Position numbers and translations under genes: made by a program. The notes beneath the pieces were generated by a model. The model made no database searches. It saw only the letters and a list, made by a program, of their open reading frames with translations, and had not been told where the DNA came from. Below are positions 6,543 to 12,863 of a stretch of 14,019 bases of DNA, one piece after another (within the stretch, counting starts at the first letter, position 1; each line of letters starts with the position of its first letter). Source of the stretch: JBBSOW01 sp038259365 (GTDB lineage: Bacteria > Actinomycetota > Actinomycetes > Propionibacteriales > Propionibacteriaceae); the NCBI GenBank assembly GCA_038259365.1, contig JBBSOW010000079.1, forward strand, positions 1 to 14,019. Reading direction: 5' to 3'.

Positions 6543-7490
6543 TTGAGTTCGCCCACCAACATCCGCCTGCAGCCGCTGACCCGCGCGAAGCTGGCTGCCC
6601 TCGGCGAGGAGGGCACCCAGTGGCACCGACTACTGCCGTCGACCCTGCAGGCCCTGGCCGCTCGGTGGTCGCTCACCATCGGCCGCGGGCTGCCCGGCGG
6701 GAGCGCCTCCTACGTGACGCGCGTCCGCACCGCGGCCGGCGAGGACCGCGTCCTCAAGGTGGCCATCCCCGGACATCCGCTGAGACAGGAGGCACGCGTA
6801 CTGGCCAGCGCGGCCGGTGTCGGCTACGCGACGTTCGAAGGGTACGACGCCGAACACGACGCGATCTTGATGGAGTCACTGGGCACCGGGCTCCAGTGGC
6901 GGGGCTGGTCACCGGAGCGGACGTTGGAGGCGTTAGCAGACACCCTGGTGCCGGCCTGGCGAGTGCCGCTGGAGACGGCTGCGCAGGTGCGGATCGGCGT
7001 CGACGACAAGGCGACCGCGTTGCGCAACTCGGTGGGCGATCGGTGGCAACAGCTCGGGCGGCCCTGTCCTGGCCGGGTGATTGACCAGGCCCTGCTGTAC
7101 GCCGACCGCCGGGCCACGGCGCTCACCCAAGGGCGGTGGATGGTCGTGCACGGCGATCCGCATCCCGCCAACGCCCTGCAGGTCCTCAGTCCGCGCCTCG
7201 ACGCGCGCTCGGGCTTCCTGCTGGTCGATCCCGACGGCTTCCGCTGCGACCAGGCGTATGACCTTGGTGTCGTGCTGCGCGACTGGTGCAGCCAGTTGAT
7301 TGGCCAGGACCCACGCGCGGTGTTGGGCGGTTACTGCGCACTGCTGGCTCAGCGGTCGGGACTCGATGCGCAGGCAATCTGGGAGTGGGGATACCTCGAA
7401 CGGGTCTCCACTGGGCTCTACGTCATGGGTTTCGGCGCCGAGCGGCTCGGGCGGCCATTCCTCGAAACGGCCGAGCGGTTGCTGGATTGA
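6543..7490 (+). CDS. Aminoglycoside/hydroxyurea-type phosphotransferase (APH(6)/StrA-like fold)
   Basis: 315 residues with an antibiotic-kinase fold. The N-lobe has GLPGGSASYV (a nucleotide-loop region, about 49-58), Lys72 in RVLKVAIPG and Glu83 in RQEARVL. The catalytic loop is VVHGDPHPAN (201-210; Asp205, His207, Asn210), followed by LLVDPDGF (226-233), the equivalent of the metal-binding DFG segment. It best resembles the APH_6_hur family, which includes streptomycin 6-phosphotransferases and hydroxyurea kinases; the actual substrate is unknown and could be a metabolite. The start is set as the TTG at 6543: there is no ATG or GTG earlier in frame after mntR, and the ribosome site is weak (GGGG about 8 bases upstream). 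It follows mntR by 46 bp on the same strand and may read through from that operon. A strong hairpin follows the stop. Confidence 0.85.
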   Translation: MSSPTNIRLQPLTRAKLAALGEEGTQWHRLLPSTLQALAARWSLTIGRGLPGGSASYVTRVRTAAGEDRVLKVAIPGHPLRQEARVLASAAGVGYATFEGYDAEHDAILMESLGTGLQWRGWSPERTLEALADTLVPAWRVPLETAAQVRIGVDDKATALRNSVGDRWQQLGRPCPGRVIDQALLYADRRATALTQGRWMVVHGDPHPANALQVLSPRLDARSGFLLVDPDGFRCDQAYDLGVVLRDWCSQLIGQDPRAVLGGYCALLAQRSGLDAQAIWEWGYLERVSTGLYVMGFGAERLGRPFLETAERLLD

Positions 7491-7492
7491 GC

Positions 7493-7525
7493 GTCCGGCG
7501 GCACGCTGGTGTAACGCCGCCGGAC
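7493..7525 (+). terminator. Hairpin terminator after the phosphotransferase gene
   Basis: GTCCGGCGGC (7493-7502) pairs perfectly with GCCGCCGGAC (7516-7525) around a 13-base loop, starting 3 bases after the stop codon. No T run follows, as is common for actinobacterial hairpin terminators. It could equally be an mRNA-stabilising 3' stem. Confidence 0.7.
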
Positions 7526-7563
7526 CGGAACAGCTAGCGGTGGCGCATCACTTTGGAGGACCC

Positions 7564-8211
7564 ATGAAACCGCCCAAGCATCCGTTGCGCGCCGATCCGA
7601 GCCCGCAACGTGTCGGATCGGCGGCGGACCTACGCGACGACGCCCTGCTCGATGACACCCTATTCAGCGACCTGCACCTGGAGGTCGAAGGGCTGGACCT
7701 GCTCGAGGTGAGTGGGTGCCGCTTCGAGCGGTGTTCGCTGTCGGGCTCGAGGTGGCGCAAGCCCGACTGGTCCAACACGGCGCTGAGCCACAGCGACCTG
7801 GCCAACATGGCCCACACCGAGACCGCGTGGCGTCGCGTCGAACTCGATCAGTGCCGCCTGACCGGCCTGCAGCTCGCCGGTGGCAACCTGTCCGACGTCA
7901 CCGTGACCGGCTGCACCGGCAGCCTGATCAACCTACGCCAGACCAAGCTCCGTCGTAGCGCCTTCACCGACTGTCAGCTCACCCAGTTCGATCTCGCCGA
8001 GGCGGTGCTGGAGGACGTGAGCTTCGCGCGCTGCAATCTCAGCGGCGCCCAGTTCTCGGGCCTGCGGGCAACGCGGGTGATCTTCGAGGACTGCACGTTC
8101 GCCGGCGCGAGCGGGATGGCCCAGCTACGCGGGGCTCGGATCAGCGGCGGCGACCCGACCGCTCTGGCGCAGGCGTTCGCCGAATCGCTGGGCATCGACC
8201 TCACCTGGTGA
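7564..8211 (+). CDS. Pentapeptide-repeat protein (Qnr/MfpA-like architecture, function unproven)
   Basis: 215 residues. From about residue 38 to 190 the chain is built of A(D/N)LXX-like units, with regularly spaced Leu/Phe at the centre position: CRFERCSLSG, SDLANMAHTE, CRLTGLQLAGGNLSDVTVTG, TKLRRSAFTDCQLTQFDLAEAVLEDVSFARCNLSGAQFSG, VIFEDCTFAGASGM. This predicts a right-handed quadrilateral beta-helix. A short non-repeat tail (ALAQAFAESLGIDLTW) closes it. MfpA and Qnr use this fold to mimic DNA and protect gyrase from quinolones, but most actinobacterial proteins of this kind have no known job, so gyrase protection is only a possibility. The ATG has an excellent ribosome site (GGAGG at 7554-7558, 5 bases upstream). 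It lies between two hairpins, so it is probably its own transcription unit. Confidence 0.88.
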   Translation: MKPPKHPLRADPSPQRVGSAADLRDDALLDDTLFSDLHLEVEGLDLLEVSGCRFERCSLSGSRWRKPDWSNTALSHSDLANMAHTETAWRRVELDQCRLTGLQLAGGNLSDVTVTGCTGSLINLRQTKLRRSAFTDCQLTQFDLAEAVLEDVSFARCNLSGAQFSGLRATRVIFEDCTFAGASGMAQLRGARISGGDPTALAQAFAESLGIDLTW

Positions 8212-8235
8212 GCCAAACTGGTGGGACGCAAGAGT

Positions 8236-8252
8236 CGGGTGACCCACACCCG
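8236..8252 (+). terminator. Short hairpin downstream of the pentapeptide gene
   Basis: CGGGTG (8236-8241) pairs with CACCCG (8247-8252) around a 5-base loop, about 25 bases after the stop codon and just before the TTGACA of the next gene. It is a candidate terminator that insulates the next gene. There is no T run. Confidence 0.45.
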
Positions 8253-8268
8253 GGAAGGCGAAAAGTGT

Positions 8269-8298
8269 TTGACAAGGTAGTAAGTTTCGGGTTCAACT
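8269..8298 (+). promoter_or_regulatory. Candidate promoter for the ribosomal protection gene
   Basis: A perfect -35 hexamer TTGACA lies at 8269-8274, preceded by GCGAAAAG. The best -10 at 17-18 bp spacing is the poor TTCAACT (8292-8298). A strong -35 with a weak -10 suggests a promoter that needs an activator, but this is inference. Confidence 0.35.
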
Positions 8299-8350
8299 CG
8301 ATCCTGTAGGTTCCCCTCGCAGATCGCCACCAGGACAGGAACGATCAACC

Positions 8351-8443
8351 ATGCCAAGCCTCGTATGCCCATCCGTCACTCTCCGGCATCCGAGGAAACT
8401 TGCAGCAATCACATTCGATCGACGGCTCGGCAACCCCACCTGA
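8351..8443 (+). CDS. Possible 30-residue leader peptide upstream of the ribosomal protection gene
   Basis: ATG at 8351 with AGGA (8337-8340) ten bases upstream, reading 30 codons (MPSLVCPSVT at the start, RLGNPT at the end) to a TGA at 8441-8443. The stop lies 13 bases before the GTG (8457) that I take as the start of the ribosomal protection protein, in a different frame. Short leader ORFs are known for inducible tet(M) and for many ribosome-targeting resistance genes, where slowed translation of the leader permits expression. No coding bias can be judged at this length, so the ORF may be chance. Confidence 0.35.
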   Translation: MPSLVCPSVTLRHPRKLAAITFDRRLGNPT

Positions 8444-8456
8444 GCCACAAGCGGGC

Positions 8457-10382
8457 GTGAACCGGAGCCGACGATGGCTCAATCTCGGTGTCCTGGCCCA
8501 CGTCGATGCGGGTAAGACCAGCCTGACGGAAGCTCTCCTGCACGCGGGCGGGGCACTGGATCACCTTGGGCGTGTCGATGACGGCACCACCCAGACCGAC
8601 AGCTTGGCGATGGAACGTCGCCGCGGAATCACCATCCGCACAGCCGTCGCCACGTTCACCATCGGCGACGTCACGGTGAATCTGGTCGATACCCCCGGAC
8701 ATCCCGACTTCATTGCCGAGGTAGACCGCTCTCTGGCCGTGCTCGACGCCGCGGTCCTTGTGTTGTCGGCCGTGGAGGGCGTTCAAGTCCAGACGATCGT
8801 GTTGCACCGGGCGCTACGGCGACTCGGCGTCCCCACAGTGGTATGGATCAACAAGATCGACAGACCTGGAGCGGAGCCGAGCAGAGTGCTTGACGCCATC
8901 CAGCGGAGGTTGAGCTCGGCGTTGGTTCCACTCGGGGGTGTCCACGACCAGGGCACGCCCCAGGCGGCCTTCATTTCGTCGAAACTGGACGATCACGCCG
9001 TGGCCGAGGTGCTCACCGCCCGGGTTGCCGAGTACGACGACGACCTCCTCGAAGACTGGGTACGCCAGAATCGACCAGCCGCGCCAAGACGCATACGGGA
9101 GGTGCTTGGCCGGTTGACTCGACACGGCGTGGTCCACCCCGTCTTGTTCGGGTCGGCCCGGACCGGGGCAGGCCTCCCCCAACTCATCGACACCCTCAGC
9201 ACCCTGGTGCCCGCCGAACCCGGGGCTGAGGAGGGCTCAGCGTCGGGACAGGTGTTCAAGATCGAGCGAACGCCTGCCGGAGATCGGGTGTGCACCGTTC
9301 GGATGCGCAGCGGCACGCTTGCGGTACGAGATGCAGTCGAGCTTGGCCCTGATCGCGTCGGAACCGCCACCGCCCTTGAGGTGTATGAACCCGGTGGCCC
9401 GGTCAGCCGTCGCCGGGGCGCCGCTGGCCAGATCGCTCGAGTGCATGGTCTTGCCGCCGCTCAGGTCGGGGACTGGCTTGGTGCGGCCGCTCGGTCCGTT
9501 CCCGTTGTATCGTTCCCACCGCCAGCCCTCCAGAGCACCATCGTGGCCCGAAATCCTGCCCACCGCGGCAAGCTGCACCGGGCTCTGACCGACTTGGCCG
9601 ACGTCGACCCGCTCATCCGGCTTCGCCCCGACGATCAGTACGGCGCCCAGCGCGTCAGCGTGTACGGGGCGGTCCAACAGGAGGTCATTGCCGACACCTT
9701 GGCCAACGACTACGGGGTCGAGGTCGACTTCCAGGCCCCCACCGTCATCTGCGTCGAACGGCCAGCCGGGCGAGCCTCGGCCATCCGCCGGATGGGCGAC
9801 CCCGGTCACCTCTACGGCTACTCGCTCGGCGTGACCGTCGAACCGGGCCCCGCCGAGTCCGGAGTCGAACTCGTCGTCACCGCGGACCGGCTTTCCCTAC
9901 CCATGCACGTCTACGCCACTCTCGAGGGATTCCGCGCCGCTCTTCTGGGCTACCTCGAAGAACCCCTCGCGGCAGGACCCCACGGCTGGCCCGTCACCGA
10001 CATCCGAGTCACCGTCACCGACAGCGACTATCCCTCTGCCGGACCCTCCGCCGCCGACGTCCGCCACACGCTATCGGCCGTCGTCAACGACGCCGTCAAA
10101 CGGGCGGGCACTCTCGTGTGTGAGCCTGTCGACCGATTCTGTATCGAGACGCCCGACGACAACGTATCAAGCGTGCTGAACCTAATCGGCCGTCTCCGCG
10201 CAAGCCCCGAAGCACCACAGCCAGACTCCGGCCTCAGCGTCATCGTCGGGACCATTCCCAGCGTCGAGCTAGACGAGCTACGCGCCGGGCTCTCCACCGC
10301 GGCCCACGGCGAGGCAATCCTGGAGTCTGAACTCCATCACTACGCCGCCGTCGCTGCGAGTCGCCCTCGTCGGAGAAAATAG
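8457..10382 (+). CDS. Tet(M)/Otr(A)-type tetracycline-resistance ribosomal protection protein (EF-G-like GTPase)
   Basis: 641 residues from this GTG, close to the 639 of Tet(M). The GTPase motifs are complete: G1 AHVDAGKTS, G2 RRGITIRT, G3 DTPGHPDF, G4 NKID, and a GSARTGAG loop in the G5 area. Then come an EF-Tu-like domain II (GQVFKIERTPAGDRVCTVRMRSGTL), domains III-V, and a domain IV loop SDYPSAGPSAADVRH, matching Tet(M) YSPVSTPADFR, the tip that reaches the tetracycline site. The C-terminal helix ends in RPRRRK. Such proteins bind the ribosome like EF-G and eject tetracycline. An in-frame TTG at 8400 would add 19 residues, but its GAGGA is only 4 bases away and family N-termini begin near LNLGVLAHVDAG. 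The leader ORF stop just upstream also favours GTG. It is distinct from mobile low-GC tet(M); it looks native to actinobacteria, and the drug substrate is unproven. Confidence 0.88.
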   Translation: MNRSRRWLNLGVLAHVDAGKTSLTEALLHAGGALDHLGRVDDGTTQTDSLAMERRRGITIRTAVATFTIGDVTVNLVDTPGHPDFIAEVDRSLAVLDAAVLVLSAVEGVQVQTIVLHRALRRLGVPTVVWINKIDRPGAEPSRVLDAIQRRLSSALVPLGGVHDQGTPQAAFISSKLDDHAVAEVLTARVAEYDDDLLEDWVRQNRPAAPRRIREVLGRLTRHGVVHPVLFGSARTGAGLPQLIDTLSTLVPAEPGAEEGSASGQVFKIERTPAGDRVCTVRMRSGTLAVRDAVELGPDRVGTATALEVYEPGGPVSRRRGAAGQIARVHGLAAAQVGDWLGAAARSVPVVSFPPPALQSTIVARNPAHRGKLHRALTDLADVDPLIRLRPDDQYGAQRVSVYGAVQQEVIADTLANDYGVEVDFQAPTVICVERPAGRASAIRRMGDPGHLYGYSLGVTVEPGPAESGVELVVTADRLSLPMHVYATLEGFRAALLGYLEEPLAAGPHGWPVTDIRVTVTDSDYPSAGPSAADVRHTLSAVVNDAVKRAGTLVCEPVDRFCIETPDDNVSSVLNLIGRLRASPEAPQPDSGLSVIVGTIPSVELDELRAGLSTAAHGEAILESELHHYAAVAASRPRRRK

Positions 10383-10393
10383 TGTCCACCCTT

Positions 10394-10560
10394 TCGTCCT
10401 TCACGATGCGACGTCGTGTCGGCGGGCCCAGCAGCAACCCGCTGTGAAGGGTTCGATTGATGCTGCCGTCGTCGAGAACCGTCTCCTCGAGCGGAGCGGG
10501 AATGGCGCGGCGCCAGAAGGCCGTCGCCGCGGTGTGGTCGGGGATTGCGTGACCCGCCAA
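10394..10560 (-). pseudogene. Possible gene remnant, unrecognised
   Basis: Between two convergent genes, the minus strand stays open and reads AGHAIPDHTAATAFWRRAI, then an acidic stretch (LEETVLDDGS) and INRTLHSGLLLGPPTRRR, before continuing into the 3' end of the ribosomal protection gene (stop at 10240). The frame also stays open upstream toward 10600 but shows no ATG or GTG, only a TTG at 10560. The amino-acid texture is more protein-like than most antisense frames here, yet I recognise no family. It may be a decayed 3' gene fragment or chance. A weak AACCC/GGGTT dyad lies at 10436-10453. Confidence 0.2.
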
Positions 10561-10618
10561 GGACCTAACGGCGTACTTGTTCTTGGCTAAGACGTGTTGA
10601 GTGCAGCAATCTGGTCCG

Positions 10619-11878
10619 TCACGATGGCGGTCGCCAAGCGATGCTCTCAGCCTCTTCGGCGATCACAGTCCAGTCGCGTTCTCCGGGGTAGAGAACATGG
10701 AGCTGAAGCGTCTCTGCGGCTTTTGTTTGCCGGAGCGCGCCAAGCGCACCGTCATTACCGGCCGCAACCACCACCGAGCCTTCAGTGTCCTCGATCCGCT
10801 GCCACGCCCGACCGTCCCACCGGGCGATGTGCGGATCGGACGCCAACGCGCTACAACTTCGTGATATCTCGTAACGAACACTGACAAGGTCGCCCTCGGC
10901 GGACCAATCGACAGAGTTGATCCGCCACCCCTTGATCGTCTCCGGTTCAGAGAGTTCACGTCGAGAGTTGTTGGTGAGATTAATCACGGCGACGTGGTCG
11001 ACATTGTCACAGGCAGATCCGTGCACGGTATAGACAACCGCAATCTCACGCCCCCCAGTTCGAGTCACGCCGCCCTCCACCCCTACGTACGAGCCGGTCT
11101 TGCCTAGAAAGGAAGTATGACCTGCCGAATCAGTGCGGTAGATGAGTTGGGGACCACCTTGCGCGCTCACTCCGGCGGGGTCAGCGATCGCAAACAGCAG
11201 TCCGGCAGGCCCGCCGCCGAGGATTGAGGCAACGTCCTCCTGCCGTTGTTTGATTCCCCAGTCCGGCCCCGAGAACGCAGGGGAAGTTGGGAGGTCGTCA
11301 AGGGAGAAGACACGGAGTCGGATACCGTCGCCATCGGATAGACTGAGGACTTTATTACCGGTGAAAGCAATCGATCCGCAGTCGCGGCATGGCCACGATC
11401 CCTCTTCATTCTTCAGTAGGTCGACGTACCAGATGCGACGATCCTCCAGGCTAGGCCATTCGTCTCCGGGTTCCTGGCGGGCGATCAGGGCGGCCAGCTG
11501 CTTTCCATTCTCTGACCACCGAAGTTCGACGACAGATTCAGTGTCTGCCACGGGCGCCAGGAGCCGAGGCGGAGCGCCGGGAACCTTTAGGAGGATTCCC
11601 GCCGAACTCGCGTACGCCAGGTCTTGCCTAGGTTCGCGCTCGAGGAAGGGTGACACAATCCCACTCAGGACCTTTCCGATCGAAGGAATCGAATCGGCGA
11701 GCTGACCCATCACGAGGATCACCGCAATAACCATGCCGAGCAACACCCAAATCGGGTGCTTCTTGAGCTTGTTTACGGTGGTAACCAGGCGTTGACCGGT
11801 CGGGCTCTTTTTGGTCCCAGTCGAAGCGACCGAGCGCTCGGGTTCACGGTTCTCGGCCTCGTCCTCATTGGTACCCAT
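10619..11878 (-). CDS. Membrane-anchored protein with predicted extracytoplasmic beta-propeller-like domain, unknown function
   Basis: 419 residues; I do not recognise a family. Residues 1-40 are charged and end in a basic stretch (KKSPTGQR, NKLKKH). A single hydrophobic segment follows at about 42-60 (WVLLGMVIAVILVMGQLA), giving an inside-N, outside-C anchor. From about residue 88 the chain has repeated beta-type units with W-S/D turns (LRWSENGKQLAAL, RRIWYVDLL, INSVDWSAEGDLVSVRY, IARWDGRAWQRI, SIAWRPPS), as in WD40/TolB-like propellers. Six Cys sit in the exported part, including WPCRDC, and could form disulfides. The ATG has a strong GGAGGGG 6 bases upstream. A possible -10 (GATATT, 11904-11899) lies just before it. 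The gene is less GC-rich in third positions than its neighbours, converges with the ribosomal protection gene and stands alone. A sensor, lipoprotein-like scaffold or phage-resistance component are all open. Confidence 0.8.
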   Translation of the reverse strand: MGTNEDEAENREPERSVASTGTKKSPTGQRLVTTVNKLKKHPIWVLLGMVIAVILVMGQLADSIPSIGKVLSGIVSPFLEREPRQDLAYASSAGILLKVPGAPPRLLAPVADTESVVELRWSENGKQLAALIARQEPGDEWPSLEDRRIWYVDLLKNEEGSWPCRDCGSIAFTGNKVLSLSDGDGIRLRVFSLDDLPTSPAFSGPDWGIKQRQEDVASILGGGPAGLLFAIADPAGVSAQGGPQLIYRTDSAGHTSFLGKTGSYVGVEGGVTRTGGREIAVVYTVHGSACDNVDHVAVINLTNNSRRELSEPETIKGWRINSVDWSAEGDLVSVRYEISRSCSALASDPHIARWDGRAWQRIEDTEGSVVVAAGNDGALGALRQTKAAETLQLHVLYPGERDWTVIAEEAESIAWRPPS

Positions 11879-12030
11879 TTAGACCCCTCCTGAACCCCAA
11901 TATCTCACTCAATTGCGGCTCTGGCCGGTTGATTCGAGGAAACCGACATCCCTGCGCCAGACCGTCGAGTCCTCCAGCGATACGCAACACGGCCGATCAC
12001 GCGGCCGACTTGGCACCCAACCCGGGATGA

Positions 12031-12053
12031 TGGCCCCAGTTGGCCCCAGTTGG
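12031..12053. repeat. 10-bp tandem repeat, 2.3 copies
   Basis: TGGCCCCAGT occurs at 12031-12040 and 12041-12050, followed by TGG and TCCC. The array is flanked by an inverted pair CCCGGGA (12021-12027) and TCCCGGG (12054-12060), which could fold with the repeats in the loop. Function unknown. Confidence 0.8.
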
Positions 12054-12269
12054 TCCCGGGTGCGACCGCTCGGATGCCACAGAGGTGAGTTGATCGTGTG
12101 GTCGTGATGCCGTTTACGGTAAGAGCAGCACTTTGGTTTCCGTCCGTCGTGGCCGGGCGGATACTCCGATGGTCGATCTGTGCCAGCGCTGACATCCTAT
12201 TCTCCCGGATGCAGCCGATCATTTGCCCATGTACGGATCTATCACCACCCCGTTCGCCACCACCCGGGC

Positions 12270-12290
12270 CTGTACTCCATTTCTGTACAG
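12270..12290. promoter_or_regulatory. Operator-like dyad CTGTAC-N9-GTACAG
   Basis: CTGTAC (12270-12275) and GTACAG (12285-12290) form a perfect 6+6 inverted repeat with a 9-base spacer. A second CTGTAC (12283-12288) overlaps the right arm, giving a direct repeat at 13-bp spacing, and another TGTAC occurs in CCATGTACGG near 12231. A regulator site for either flanking gene is possible; no regulator is identified. Confidence 0.4.
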
Positions 12291-12400
12291 ACAATCTCAG
12301 CCAATTCCCGCGACACAACAACATACGTTTTGCGGGTCACGTCCTCGTCGCGACCAAAAACCCGGCGCGCGAACGGCCCCAGCCGTGAAAGGCTGACGCC

Positions 12401-12856
12401 ATGACCACCAAGACCGAACTCCGCTCCGACCTCACCACGGCCATGAAGGCCAAGGACAAGAGCCGCGTGCGCACGCTGCGGGCGGTCCTGACGTCGGTCA
12501 TGCAGGCCGAGGTGTCGGGCACCGAGGCCACCGCGGCGAGCGAGGAGCAGGTCGACGACATCTTCGTCCGCGAGGCCAAGACCCGCCGGGAGTCCTTGGA
12601 GGCCTACGAGGCGGCCAACCGCGAGGATCTGGCCGCCGTCGAGCGCGAGGAGCTGGAGATCCTGGCCGACTACCTCCCCGCCGCGATGAGCCAGGCCGAG
12701 ATCGCCGAGCTGGTTTCGGCCACCATCACCGAGCTGGGCGTCGCGGATCAGGGCATGCGGGCCATGGGCAAGGTGATGGGCGTCCTCACCCCGGCCACCA
12801 AGGGGCGCGCCGACGGCGGCGCCGTGGCCAAAGAGGTGCGCGGGCAGCTCGCCTGA
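12401..12856 (+). CDS. yqeY: GatB/YqeY domain protein
   Basis: 151 residues, the standard size of stand-alone YqeY. The domain is related to the tail of GatB in the tRNA-dependent amidotransferase and to Gln-tRNA synthetase appendages, and may bind tRNA; its exact role is not established. The family pattern is complete: an N-terminal helix LRSDLTTAMKAKDKSRVRTLRAVLTSV, a linker helix with AKTRRESLEAYEAANREDLAAVEREELEILADYLPAAMS, and the C-terminal domain GMRAMGKVMGVLTPATKGRADGGAVAKEV. The ATG has AAAGG (12388-12392) eight bases upstream. Its stop is only 7 bp from the aroB stop, so the two genes converge with no room for a separate terminator. Confidence 0.95.
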   Translation: MTTKTELRSDLTTAMKAKDKSRVRTLRAVLTSVMQAEVSGTEATAASEEQVDDIFVREAKTRRESLEAYEAANREDLAAVEREELEILADYLPAAMSQAEIAELVSATITELGVADQGMRAMGKVMGVLTPATKGRADGGAVAKEVRGQLA

Positions 12857-12863
12857 TCGGACC

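Larger units (their letters stand above)
11879..12400. other. About 520-bp stretch without a convincing gene
   Basis: Divergent region between the unknown membrane-protein gene (minus) and yqeY (plus). Open frames here have odd composition (Arg- and Ser-rich, no domain signal) and no ribosome sites. It holds a short tandem repeat at 12031-12053 and a TGTAC dyad at 12270-12290, described separately. GC content is visibly lower than in yqeY and aroB. I find no tRNA, integrase remnant or clear attachment site. Confidence 0.6.

Noticed and set aside
11905..12324. A 139-codon minus-strand frame in the gene-poor region
   Set aside because: No ribosome site, no domain signal, and composition like other intergenic frames.
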